Position numbers and translations under genes: made by a program
The notes under the pieces: generated by a model
Told to the model about the DNA's origin: nothing
The model's input: only the letters and a program-made list of their open reading frames with translations
Databases searched by the model: none
NCBI RefSeq assembly: GCF_040183065.1
Contig: NC_091120.1
Span: 19,887,708-19,951,707 of the forward strand
Direction: 5' to 3'
From: Periplaneta americana
Taxonomy: Eukaryota > Arthropoda > Insecta > Blattodea > Blattidae
Length of the DNA stretch: 64,000 nucleotides
Shown: piece after piece, positions 11,819 to 23,393 of the stretch
Layout: the number at the start of each line of letters is the position of its first letter
How positions within the stretch are numbered: position 1 is the first letter of the stretch

Positions 11819-12041
11819 AAATGAGGTCTCGCCATCCTCATTGAATATTATCACGACTACTATGAAGTAGTCAATGTGTATTATCACCATTAATTCGAGA
11901 AAAATTCGCGCAGAGCTGAGATGTCCCGGGTTCGATTCCCGGTGCCGGAACGAATTTTTCTCGATTTAATGGTGATAATACACATTGTCTACTTCATAGT
12001 AGTCGTGTTAATATTCAATGAGGGTGGCGAGACCTCATGTA
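11819..12041. repeat. Palindromic repeat carrying the tRNA-like 3' half
   Basis: Bases 11819-11907 are the inverted copy of 11957-12041 (ATGAGGTCTCGCC...CATTAA..CGAGAAAAATTCG). The centre holds the B-box half of the tRNA-like sequence of 11538-11603, in reverse orientation. This is a compound fold-back built around a SINE head. Confidence 0.8.
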
Positions 12042-12205
12042 ATGTAAAGTCATTATTTATTGATATAGGCTAACTTAATAGTTAATCAGCGATTATGTAA
12101 GTCTATAGGCCTACAAGGATGAAGATTATAAAAGTATTGAGTATAAAACTGTTAAATTTAACCCCAAATTCAACGTCTCTCACTGCACGAACATTTCAAA
12201 TAACA

Positions 12206-13425
12206 TCTATATATATAATTTGAACTGGTAATGGAAATTACGGGAAAACGGCTGAAGCTTGGAACCCAAAGTTTTTCGGAAAAGTAGTAGTTTTCAGTGA
12301 AATGGCAATTTTCCTACATAATTTTCCTAGTTTCCAAAATCCATCTGTTGTCAGTTTTGAGAACTAATTTTATCGAATCACGGTCGACTTGATTGAATTT
12401 CAGAACAAAACACACACTACAATAAACAATAGGCTATTACACGAAGGCCATGACCTGCAGGATTGCCGACATATTTAGAGCTCAATTCAATTTGTTATTA
12501 AAAACTGATTCTGCAGTGTATAATAATTTTCTGAGTACAGCTGTGTATTGGATATTCAAATCTACGAAACTTGAGGTGGTTTGATGACATTATTATCATT
12601 AGAAATTATATATTATTATAGTTAATATCATGATGCATCTATTTTTCATTAATTGTGCATAATATTGATTCTATATTGATGACATGAAAGTGAAACGTTT
12701 TGAGGTTATGTAAGCAAATGTAGAGAATATCTTAATTTAGATCTTCATTTCTATAATTTACTGAGTGGCTGCTATATATAACTACAAAACTTAAGTAAGA
12801 TAATAATATTGTTATTAAAAATTAAATATTTTTATACTCATTAGCCCAGTGGGGTTGGGTCTTTTTCATATACTTAATGGTGGTGTAGTGTAGATATTGA
12901 TATGTGTCATTGTCTTCAGTATTGGCTCGACAGAGCGCAAAAATTACAGTTCGTAAGGAAAGATCAAAAAGTATTACTTACTGATAAAATAAGAGGCCTA
13001 GAAAATTTTGTAGTCGCCAGATCATTTCAGCAAGATCTCTTAGTAGGATAAAATGATTTTACGCTCTACAGTTCAAGTTCTACATGCAGCAGCTATACGA
13101 AAATGCAATTGTTCGAAAGCTTAGCAAACCTGACATTTTTTTAACTTTCGCCTACAATCCACAATGAACTGAAATAGCTACTGCTATCGTCCTGACATTG
13201 ATACTTGCGTTTTCGCGTTGAAACTCAAAAACTGAAGTTGGATAGGTTCAAGAGAAAGTATTTTGGCCTAAAAAAATCTATTCAGAGGAAGTATGTTTCA
13301 TTATTATGGAAGCAAAATAACTATCAAAAAGACAAGTATTCTTCATTGAAAATAAATCTGAAAAATTTTTATTTGAACGTCTAACGAACTTAGTTTGCAG
13401 CAGCATTTGCTGCACAAGCCACTAG
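12206..13425 (+). mobile_element. Non-autonomous Helitron, 1.2 kb
   Basis: The 5' end is TCTATATATATAATTTGAAC preceded by A. The 3' end is a hairpin GCAGCA-GCATT-TGCTGC (13397-13413) followed eight bases later by CTAG (13422-13425) and then T. TC at the 5' end, a subterminal 3' hairpin, CTRR at the 3' end and insertion between A and T are the hallmarks of Helitrons. There are no terminal inverted repeats or TSD. A degenerate Rep-associated fragment lies inside. Confidence 0.8.
12945..13300 (+). pseudogene. Helitron-like N-terminal (Rep-associated) domain remnant
   Basis: With several frame changes and stops, the plus strand translates as MQQLYENAIVRKLSKPDIFL followed by TFAYNPQ*TEIATAI. This resembles the MQQ.Y.DA...GKPD.F.TFTCNP.W.EI block of the Helitron-like N-terminal domain that precedes the Rep HUH nuclease. 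The HUH motif and helicase are absent. The identification is from memory of the family pattern. Confidence 0.55.
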
Positions 13426-13574
13426 TTACTATATATTTACAGCTTAAGAATTTTACTTCTGTCGCATAGAAGCTACATTAACTTTGTTATTCAACTGTTT
13501 GCTTATAAACAACGTTCGGTAATAGACTACGTATTCTGTAAATAGCAGTGGACATATATAGTATCATTTTCTTA

Positions 13575-14066
13575 GCCACCGGCGTAGCTCAGTCGGCTAA
13601 GGCGCTGCCTCGATCGCCGCTTGGGTTGATTACCTGGTTGGGTTTTTTCCGGTTTTCCCCAAACGTAAGGAGAATATCAAGTAATCTATGGCGAATCCTC
13701 GGCCTCATGTCGCCAAATATCATCTCGCTATCACACTCCCATCGAGATAAATAGATTTAATAACTGATTTTTTTAATTAGGTTATTTTACGACGCTTTAT
13801 CAATATCTCAGGTTATCTAGCGTCTGAATGAGATGAAGGTGATAATGCCGGTGAAATGAGTCCGGGGTCCAGCACCGAAAGTTATCCAGCATTTGCTCAT
13901 ATTGGGTTGAGGGAAAACCCCGGAAAAATCCTCAACCAGGTAACTTGCCCCGACCGGGAATCGAACCCGGGCCACCTGGTTTCGTGGCCAGACGCGCTAA
14001 CCGTTACTCCACAGGTGTGGACCTAGTAATTGATACAGCGTCGTTAAATAACCAAGTAAAACAATC
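13575..14066 (+). mobile_element. tRNA-derived SINE (family B), split by a family A SINE
   Basis: The head GCCACCGGCGTAGCTCAGTC is followed by GATTACCTGGTTGGG, TTTTCCCCAA and ATGGCGAATCCTCGGCCTCA. The 3' part resumes after an inserted family A SINE at 14024 with TTGATACAGCGTCGTTAAAT. The intact copy of this family is at 57110-57371. Confidence 0.88.
13769..14023 (-). mobile_element. tRNA-derived SINE (family A)
   Basis: Full-length minus-strand copy. An imperfect 11-bp duplication (TAATAACTGAT at 13758-13768, TAGTAATTGAT at 14024-14034) marks its insertion into the 3' region of the family B SINE. Confidence 0.92.
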
Positions 14067-14142
14067 ATTTTATCATCAAGATTCGTCTCTTGACAAGTTA
14101 AGTAGGCCTAGTAACCAACAACGATTCCGAGAAACCATGTAA

Positions 14143-15567
14143 AGGCTGATCCACAACAAACCGGGAACGAGAACGGGAAGCAGAGGACGTGAACGTCAAG
14201 ATTTTTTATTCACAATAAACCGAGAACGGAAACGACTATACACATGGATACGTACGTATGTCAATAATGATATGTAAAGTCGATATTATGCATTCTGGTG
14301 TTTTTATGTGTAATTGACCATTGACGTTCTCTCATGAGTACAAGCCAGCCAACATAAACGCAGGTTAACCACTTCAACATTTTACACAGAATATTTAAGA
14401 ATTCAATTCACACAGTAATCTGGTCACATATAGGTCTATAGGGCCGACGTAGCAAATATTGAAAATGATTCTACCAAATACCTTACTATAATAATACCGG
14501 ACAGCTGTATACTAGTAGCATTGGCGCGAGTGCGAAATATCGCGGACCTGACATCTAGCGGAACGGCGTGGAATTACGTCCACAAATACAGTAATATATG
14601 AAACACTTAAGAAATGTTGAATAGTATTTAATATAATATTATTATCTTATATCAAAGCTGCATATTATGAGAAATATTGCATACTTCATATCACTTTCTG
14701 TAATTTATTGTTACATATTTTTTCTTTGGTTTAGCGAGATAAAATCAGTTCTGATATTAGGAATGAATTTACCTTTATATACGCATTGCTGACAACTGCA
14801 AAGATAAAATTGGTAGTAATCTGATGCTTGTAATAATTAGTAAAAGAATGTGGACAACAATAAAATATAATTTGATAAAACCTTAAAATGTCAAATATAT
14901 TTTAACTTGTAATCATTCATTAGGCCTAAATAAAAAGCTAATTTGTATTTTTCTATCAACACAAAGACGAAGGAATTAGGCCTACTAAAGAATGTTGTTG
15001 ACTCACGTTTTATGAACTGTCGGAAATCGAAAGTACGATTTGGAGCAATTTGTGATGCCGTAATTTTGTAGCAATTATAAAGAGCACATAATATACACCC
15101 TGACATTTTAACACAGCACTAATTAATAAAACAATTAACTAGCCCAGCAACAATATACAATGCAGTTGATTAAGCTTGTTTCGCGAGTATCTCCACACCG
15201 GCCGCCTAGGTAGCAGCACCAGCGTCGTTCGCGTGCAGAACTGCTAGCTGTCCGGTATTATTATAGTAAGGTATTTGATTCTACTGAATTTCTGGATTAG
15301 TTACAAGCAATGGATGATGAAGAAATTACGTCCGGTCTCCTTGCTACAAAATAGTATAACAACCGAATAGCTTTTTGATGACAGTAGAATGAATCTAATA
15401 GGCTGTGATCGGAAATGATAACGGCAAAGTTAAAACTTCGTCAACTTTCACGTTCCCGTTCCCGGGCTCCTGTAAACTTCTCATTAATTGTGAATGCTTA
15501 CACTTAAATGTATTTTAACAATTTTTTCGTTATCGTTTTCGTTCCCGGTTTATTGTGGACCAGTCTT
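14143..15567. mobile_element. DNA transposon with long degenerate terminal inverted repeats (outer)
   Basis: The left end GGCTGATCCACAACAAACCG and the complement of the right end, GACTGGTCCACAATAAACCG, match with few differences. The similarity continues in GGGAACG..AACG words at both ends. The interior has no transposase frame. I could not settle a TSD. About 800 bp of its 1.4 kb is a second inserted element (14475-15277). Confidence 0.7.
14475..15277. mobile_element. 803-bp TIR element with 32-bp perfect inverted repeats and 7-bp TSD
   Basis: The first 32 bases (starting CAAATACCTTACTATAATAA and ending GGACAGCT) are exactly repeated in inverted orientation at 15246-15277. The direct repeat ATTCTAC flanks it at 14468-14474 and 15278-15284. 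The interior contains no transposase-like frame; the longest open stretch (about 70 codons, 14891-15106 minus) resembles nothing I know. The superfamily is not assigned: a 7-bp TSD is unusual. Confidence 0.85.
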
Positions 15568-15570
15568 AAG

Positions 15571-16055
15571 TGATCTGAACAGAAAAATTAATACAAAAAA
15601 TTATGAATCCAGGGTATTATTTGCAGGAAGAATGAAGGGTATTTCCCCCATCTGCTCATACACACAGCCGAAGAAATTAATTTGTGAATATATAGGTACC
15701 CTTTTTATGAGTATAGCTATTAGGCCTAATATTATATTATGTTACTTAGGCCTACATATTAGATAGTTGGTTATTTTTTAATAACTAGATATTGTTATTG
15801 TTCACATATCTCCTTCTCCAGAAAGGTCATAGAACATAATCATGATAGAAGTTTTCATTTTGAAACATTCTTCTTCATGAATGAGTTACTAAAAGTATTT
15901 AGTAATGGAAACTCTGTTGTGAAATTATACAGGGTAAAGTTTCAGCATGGAATAGTATCAAAATGAAATTAAAGACTAAATTCATAATATGCGTAGCACT
16001 AAAATGAGCATCCAAGAGTTTTAGATATAAATTTTCTGCGTTGAGGGGACAAAGA
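15571..16055. other. No feature recognised
   Basis: AT-rich sequence between two DNA transposons. Nothing identifiable. Confidence 0.5.
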
Positions 16056-16063
16056 GGTAAGAC

Positions 16064-17449
16064 CATGGGTGGGCAACTCGTGCTCTCGAAGTGTGAACAC
16101 AACCTCAGTGCAGGTAGAACGGACACTATACTGTAATGTCTGTAAACAAGTTTGCTCGCGTCTACAGTAAGTGGCGGCTCGTTTTACGTGAAAAACAATA
16201 TAATCCCCAGATCATTTCCCTTTAGTGATGAGTCGAAAGAGTAAATTTTTTTATTAAGAAGGGAGGTAAAGCTTGTATTACGTTCTATTAACTTTCTTAC
16301 GCATGACATTTTATGTTACAAATAAACACAGTGAAGATTTTAGTAAAGAAATACTGTCTAGATCTGCTTTAGAACAGCTAAAGGTAAAAATGGGATATCA
16401 AGAAGGTGAGACTGATATCAAATATCGTTAGCACGTTGTGCGTGCGAGTTACAGAAGTGCACGACGTATAATCGACTAGCTAAGAACATTTATGGATAAA
16501 TTTGAAATGTGGCAGTATCATGTAGAATATAGACAACTTCACTTTCTTTGACTATAAATTACTGTATCTTGAAGAGTGATAACAAAATCTTCTTATCAAA
16601 TACAGGGCCCTATTTCAAGATCTACAGCAGAATTCACTGGTAAGTTTGGAGAAACAGTGACAATTGACAAGGAATCGAGATTTCTCTGAAATTTTTTTGT
16701 CTTACAGCCGATAGAAAATCCTGAAAGTTTATAGCTTGAATTGGTAAATCTACAGAACAGCACGCCACTCAGATTCCAGCGAAATCTGGAATCTTACAGT
16801 TCGCAATGCTGCCTAAGTCAGAATTTTCAAATATACTCTTTGCTTCCATTTGTAGGCATACTGTATGTGCTCGAGTCAGATTTTAATACAAGAAAGAAGT
16901 GTAAAAGGTCTCAATGTACAGAAAGAGCTTAGAAGTAAGTTTATTTCATCTGCCGTGACATTTAAAACATACTTCCTTGAATTTGTGTTTGTTTGCGAAT
17001 ACAGACTATTACATTTCTGAGAACAGATGTAATGTATAAAGACTTGTAAATTCTCGCGTTCTATGTTTCAAATAAGACATATTATAATAATAAATATTAA
17101 CAAATAGTGTAATAATAAATAAGTGGTGCATCTATGTTTGTTGTCTCTTGAAAAGGTGTATTCAGGTTGTGTTTCCAGTACTAAACTAGGAAATAATATA
17201 ATTTTCTTATGTGTGTTTAAGTACAGTCTGTCTAAAATTACTATAATTATTGTACCATGCTTCATTCTGAAATTCAAATCATGGAGTAGATATCACGATC
17301 GCCTGCATGAGCCGCCACAGAGCACCGTCGCAGTGAACTGCTTTTGCAGCGAAACTACAAACAACTTGTAACTGCTGCGGCTGACTCCGTCTGCCTTTCT
17401 CTCTTTCAAGGTTTTTTAGCACTTTGGGAGCACGAGTTGCTCATCCATG
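16064..17449. mobile_element. Non-autonomous hAT transposon, 1.39 kb
   Basis: The ends CATGGGTGGGCAACTCGTGC and (complement) CATGGATGAGCAACTCGTGC are inverted repeats. Flanking 8-bp duplication: GGTAAGAC (16056-16063) and GATAAGAC (17450-17457), one mismatch. A second inverted match (GTGGCGGCTC near 16171 and its complement near 17310) continues the subterminal symmetry. No transposase frame remains. The element ends only about 325 bp beyond the slouch stop codon. Confidence 0.82.
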
Positions 17450-17648
17450 GATAAGACGATGGGGAAGGTAAAGATAGAGAGAACAACCATCCCATTTTGT
17501 AGGAAAATTACAAACCCCACATTAGACAAGTCCGTCCTTGGAGGTAGTCCCCGAATTAAGTTACACATTGTATAATTCCCATGAAAGTGGAAAGCCCAAC
17601 AGAATGACCAGGTCTGTTTTTTAAATGCCACACTCGTAAATTCTTTGC

Positions 17649-17654
17649 TTTATT
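17649..17654 (-). promoter_or_regulatory. Candidate poly(A) signal of slouch
   Basis: AATAAA on the minus strand, about 120 bp downstream of the slouch stop codon. Plausible by position only; AATAAA is common in AT-rich DNA. Confidence 0.4.
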
Positions 17655-17773
17655 TACGTTTCATTTATACTTTACAAGTGATATATCATTCATGGATTTC
17701 GTCTGTATTTTATGAACATGTCAGCGATGAAATTTCGATCCATAGTCTCCGACACTTATGTTACACTGGAACC

Positions 17774-18505
<732 letters not shown>

Positions 18506-18512
18506 TTACTTA

Positions 18513-18713
18513 CAAGTGGTTTTTAAGGAACCCGGAGGTTCATTGCCGCCCTCACATAAGCCCGCCATCGGTTCCTATCCTGAGCAAGGTTAATCCAGTC
18601 TCTACCATCATATCCCACAGTCTTCAAATCAATTTTAATATTATACCCCCATATACGTCTCGGCCTCACCAAAAGACTTCTTCCCTCCGGTCTCCCAACT
18701 AACATTTTATATG
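18513..18713 (-). pseudogene. Family 1 RTE-like RT, 3'-terminal fragment
   Basis: The complement encodes LVGRPEG...RRIWGYNIKIDL, VGYDGRDWINLAQDR and AYVRAAMNLRVP-stop: the last roughly 60 residues of family 1. It lies in the slouch intron, about 40 bp from the splice acceptor. Confidence 0.9.
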
Positions 18714-19185
18714 TACACTATCTACCAAAAAGTAATTGGGCACTGTTTTTGCCCCTTTATAACCTCGTGGTACCACCTCTTGTTGCTATAACAGCAGCCA
18801 CCCTGTCAGGCATGCTCTCCACTAGTTTGTGTAGGATATCCACTGGAATACGTCGTCATTCCTCTTGCAACCTGGCACTCAGTTGGACAATGGAAGTTGG
18901 CCCCATGTTTCTGCGGCTACTATGCAGTGGTATGCAGACAATAATGTTCACCGGTTGGACTGGCCGGCACAGAGTCCTAATCTCAATCCCATTGAGTGCC
19001 TTTGGGACGAAATGGACCGGCGATTGAGGTCTCGGGAGATGCGGCCAACTTCCATTGTCCAACTGAGTGCCATGTTGCATGAGGAATGACGACGCATTCC
19101 AGTGGATATCCTACACAAACTAGTGGAGAGCATGCCTGACAGGGTGGCTGCTGTTATAGCAACAAGAGGCGGTACCACGAGGTTA
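18714..19185. mobile_element. Tc1-like transposon, rearranged fragment with inverted end
   Basis: The left end TACACTATCTACCAAAAAGT looks like a Tc1-type terminus next to TA. Bases 18765-18900 are the inverted copy of about 19045-19185. On the plus strand, 18920-19170 encode the Tc1 transposase C-terminal signature WPAQSPNLNPIECLWDEMDR, including the final catalytic Glu, then a short tail to VIATRGG. The element is truncated on the right by a SINE. The inverted copy of its own end suggests a fold-back rearrangement. Confidence 0.85.
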
Positions 19186-19441
19186 ATTTTTTTTATTGGG
19201 TTATTTTACGACGCTGTATCAACATTTAGGTTATTTTAGCGTCTGAATGAATAAAGATGATAATGCTGGTAAAATGAGTCCGGGGTCCAGCACCGAAAGT
19301 TACCCAGCATTTGCTCATATTGGATTGAGGGAAAACCCCGGAAAAAGCCTCAACCAGGTAACTTGCCCCGACCGGGATTCGAACCCGGGCCACCAGGTTT
19401 CGCGGCCAGACGCGCTGACCGTTACTCCACAGGTGTGGACC
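19186..19441 (-). mobile_element. tRNA-derived SINE (family A)
   Basis: Full-length minus-strand copy with T-rich tail at the left and tRNA-like head (GGTTCGAATCC on the complement) at the right. It interrupts the Tc1-like fragment. Confidence 0.92.
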
Positions 19442-19528
19442 ATCTGATAGATGTTATTGGATGTAAATGTAATTATTATAAACGGAGAACACAATCACGA
19501 TAATGCAAGAACTGTATCAAGTTTTCTA

Positions 19529-19530
<2 letters not shown>

Positions 19531-19585
<55 letters not shown>

Positions 19586-19587
19586 TC

Positions 19588-19626
<39 letters not shown>
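19531..19626. repeat. (AAT)n microsatellite
   Basis: Two runs of AAT separated by a short interruption (ATCT). Confidence 0.95.
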
Positions 19627-19627
<1 letters not shown>

Positions 19628-19752
19628 TTCTAGTAATTAGTGTATCAATCTTTGCGTCTGTAACAGTTGTGCAGCATGATTATTCGTTTTATTATTATTT
19701 TCTGTGACATTATCTCTGTACTAATATTGTTATTAATCTACTGCTATATCAA

Positions 19753-20475
19753 TAATATTTTGTGCGAGATCGTGCGTATTTGCTTGGTTTCCGCACAAAT
19801 CCAATCCGCGGAAGGTCTAAAATTCCACATTCAGTATTCCCAACCGAACACACATAACAATTTCCCTCTTCTTACCGCTTAAGTGACATACTAATTTTAC
19901 TGCTTTAGGCTTTTAACATAATATTTTTAGAGACGTTCAATATAGCAACAATTATAAATTGGAAACTTACCACTGCAATTTCACCTAAATTGCACTTTTA
20001 ATTATTGTTTTTAAATATTTGTAAAAATTAAGTAAACTCTACAACTCCACTAAAGTTACTGCATTCATGATGCAAGTAACATTAAGGAAGCCGTGAAAAA
20101 ATCAACAAGATTCCAGACTCATCATAGACTGGGGGGGGGGGAAAGACAGACGTATATCACGGCCTGCTGGAATATAGTAAACACAGAAAACATTTTAAAG
20201 CAACAATGTTGAAGATAGATATTTTTGTTTTGCAAATTTGCCGTCATTGAACAGACACCAAGATGGAGATTTCATTGCAACTAATTAGAAATTCCTCTTT
20301 CAGGTATGTAATAAATATCTTCGCACACAATAATGTACGATACACGAGCGGTATGTTTTCTTTCAATTCTCGGAAATTAAAAAAGCTCAACTACGTTTCG
20401 CTTTTTCAAACTTTTCTTCGAACATGAAAACTTCAACATACTGCTCTTGTAACGCATATTACTATTGTAAAACGT
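19753..20475 (+). repeat. Dispersed repeat R1, copy 1
   Basis: About 700 bp, beginning TTTTGTGCGAGATCGTGCGT, with high similarity to 57838-58650 in the same orientation. It contains a G-run (about 20131-20141) and, near the 3' end, a hairpin-forming pair GAGCGGTATGTT / AACATACTGCTC. No coding frame is recognised. The class of element is unknown. Confidence 0.88.
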
Positions 20476-20905
20476 TTGTACATTGTCGCAGTATATAGGC
20501 AGAACACTATGTATGGTCCTATCATATTATATATGTGGTAAATCAAATATTGAATAATTATTAATTAGCAATAATAACTGTATATCGAAGTTTTTCATAA
20601 CTTACTATTTTATTTATAACTTCATGTTCCTCTTTTGGTACGTTCCATTGACTGTTCTATTAAACGTTTGTCATAAACGCAGAAAATAAACCTTATTTTT
20701 ACCATGTGAGCAAAACATATGTGTATCTCATCTGTCGCCTTCCATACAAGATAAGACATGTCGGTGAGATGACCTTGTACTGCGCTTCTATTTATTACGA
20801 GCGTATCACGACAGATCGTATCTCACTCGAGGGTGCGACACTCGACCGAGTTCAAGCGAGCGATTTAACTCCAATGCAGCACTCTGGTCCTTAGACTTAC
20901 TTTGT
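20476..20905. other. No gene recognised
   Basis: AT-rich with a GC-richer patch at 20740-20890. A roughly 60-codon open frame there resembles nothing known. Confidence 0.5.
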
Positions 20906-21958
20906 GGCTTTTAAGGAACCCGGAGGTTCATTGCCGCCCTCACATTAGCCCGCCATCGGTCCCTACCCTGTGCAAGATTAATCCAGTCTCTACCATCATA
21001 CCTCAGCTCCCTCAAATCCATTTTAATATTATCCTCCCATCTACGTTTCTGGCTGTCCAAAGCTCTTTTTCCCTCCGGCGTCCCAAATATGCATTTCTAC
21101 ATTCATCCATACGTGCTACATGTCCTGCCCATTTCAAACGTCTGGATTTAATGTTCCTAAACAGTAGAGCAAGTGGACAGCTTCCAATACTTGGGGCGTA
21201 CTATAAGCAGTAACATGAGCTGCTGCCAAGAAGTCAAAAGAATAATAGCAATAACAAAGGAAGCTTTTAACAGAAAAAGGAGCATCATCTGCGAATCTCT
21301 GGAGAAAGAACTAAGGAAGAGACTAGTGAAGTGCTTTGTCTGGAGTGTAGCATTGTATGGGGCAGAAACATGGACATTACGACCAAGTGAAGAGAAGCGA
21401 CTGGAAGCATTTGAAATGTGGATATGGAGAAGGATAAGGCGTGTGAAATAGACAGACAGAATAAGAAACGAAGCTGTGTTGCAAAGAGTGGGTGAAGAAA
21501 GAATGATGCTGAAACCGATCAGAAAGAGGAAAAGGAATTGGCTGGGTCACTGGTTGAGAAGAAACTGCCTTATGAAGGATACACTGGAAGGAATGTTGAA
21601 CGGGAGAAGAGTTCGAAGCAAAAGAAGATATCAGATGATAAACGACGTTAAGATATATGGATCATACTAAGAGACAAAGAGAAAGGCAGAAAATAGGAAA
21701 GACTGGAAAATGCTGGGTTTGCAGTGAAAGTCCTGCTCTTGGGCAGAACACTATGAATGAATGAATGAATGAATTATGTTTCGTGAAGAATACAATGCGT
21801 GCAGTTCTGCGTTGTGTAACTTTCTCCATTCTTCTGTAACTTCATCCCTCTTAGTCACAAATATTTTCCTAAGCACTTTATTCTCGAACACCCTTAATCT
21901 CTGTTTCCCTCTCCAAGTTTCACAACTATACAGGTAACCGGTAATGTAACTGTTTTAA
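20906..21958 (-). pseudogene. Family 1 RTE-like RT fragment, interrupted by a family 2 element
   Basis: Antisense family 1 sequence runs from the C-terminus (20906, complement of NLRVP-stop region) to about 21160 and resumes at 21776-21958 (DEVTGEWRKLHN region and upstream). The break falls in the middle of the sequence TTCCTAA|ATTATG and is filled by 21161-21775. Frame-disrupting changes are present. Confidence 0.88.
21161..21775 (+). mobile_element. Non-LTR retrotransposon 3' end, family 2
   Basis: Encodes, with one stop, FQYLGRTISSNMSCCQEVKR, a basic stretch, WSVALYGAETWTL, EAFEMWIWRR, WLGHWLRR and ENRKDWKMLGLQ. It ends in a GAATGAATGAATGAAT tail. This is the post-catalytic C-terminal part of a second RT family, different from family 1 in both sequence and tail. 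It inserted into the antisense family 1 copy. Confidence 0.88.
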
Positions 21959-23020
21959 ACACTCATGCTAGGGATGAATTTATAGGGCGTTCGACTGTGT
22001 CACTCATAGCATAATGCTTTCCAAACTTGAGAGGTATGGTATTCATGGTTTAGTTTTAAGATGGTTTTCATCATCCCTGAGCGAGAGATAAGTTATCAAT
22101 ATATTGAAAATGTAGAAAGAATAGATAAGTGTATGAAGGCCTACAAATCAAAATGTATTGATATTGATGTTGGTGTCCCTCAGGGCTCAATTTTTGGTCG
22201 TGTATAATTTCTTTTGTATGTAAATGACTTGCCTCTTTATTTAAAAGAATATTTTCTTATTATGTACGCTGAGATAGTACGGCTATTGTGAGTGCTGAAA
22301 ACGAAACAGCTTTAGAACACAAGTGTAATGAGTTGGAGGATCTTAAATTACGGTGTACAGACAATATGCTTTATTTCAATGTTAATAAAACCTGTTTTAT
22401 TCAATTTCACAATAAACTATTCTAAACAAAAGTGAATATAGTCTGTAGTGAATATTAGTACAGTAGCATCCCGATTATCCGTCATCCTATTAACCGATTG
22501 TTGGATTATCCGTCTTTATTGTGCAGGAACCTTATTGAGTACTGAACAATACATTAGTAACTTACGTATTTTTTTTATATTACAAACCTTTGCTCTTACA
22601 TATTATGGTCTACTGTTCGAGTGACCTGTTTAATTTCTCTCCAAAATGTCTTCCAGAAGTGCCAAAAGAATACATATTGTGCTAAGTATCGAAGAGAAGT
22701 GCATATAATTGAGTGGTTTTGGAAAAGAGGAACTGTAGTTCATCTCACATCGGAATGCGAGAATGGATTTAAAACTGTCCGAGATCTCATAAAAAACAAG
22801 GATAAAGTGTATTAATTACTTAAATCTATAACATGAGACCTATACTTTTCCTATCTTTCCACGAAAATCCATCATAGAAGTTTCCTTGACCCTTAGAAAC
22901 CCGTCACTGACATTCATTCATTCATAGTGTTCTGTCACTGCAAACCCAGCATTCGCAAATCTTTCCTATTTTCTGCCTTTCTCTTAGTCTCCGCATAATA
23001 ATATGATCCATAGGCTATAT

Positions 23021-23202
23021 CAGGGGTCGTCAGCACAGAGCACGCTGGTGCTAGCATCTCTTACCCGCGGAAAACGCAGTGCACTATAGTGCTCTCGTAG
23101 CTGCTAGCGGGTATGCTCTCTATCTCTCCCTGTTGCACGACAGTGCGCACGGGACGGCATCGCGTACCCATTGCACATTTCAGCGAGTACTGACGATCAC
23201 TG
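23021..23202. mobile_element. hAT MITE, 182 bp
   Basis: The ends CAGGGGTCGTCAGCACAGAG and (complement) CAGTGATCGTCAGTACTCGC are inverted repeats. Flanking 8-bp duplication: GGCTATAT (23013-23020) and GACTATAT (23203-23210), one mismatch. No coding capacity. Confidence 0.82.
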
Positions 23203-23210
23203 GACTATAT

Positions 23211-23393
23211 CACAGTCTAGTATATACAGTCGCGAAACTCAATACGTAGTAAATATGCAAACATTAGATAGTTCCTCACCACTAGGGTCGCTAATATCGC
23301 CTCATTACAGGCAATGCAAAATAGTACCGTCACAGTCTATTGTTTCTAGCATCCTCAAAACTCAAGCTTCGTGACTGTATATAGTAGACTGTG
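23211..23393. mobile_element. MITE family M7, short copy, 7-bp TSD
   Basis: The ends CACAGTCTAGTATATACAGT and (complement) CACAGTCTACTATATACAGT are near-perfect inverted repeats. The flanking duplication is ACTATAT (23204-23210) / GCTATAT (23394-23400). A longer relative with the same ends lies at 60499-60948. Confidence 0.85.
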
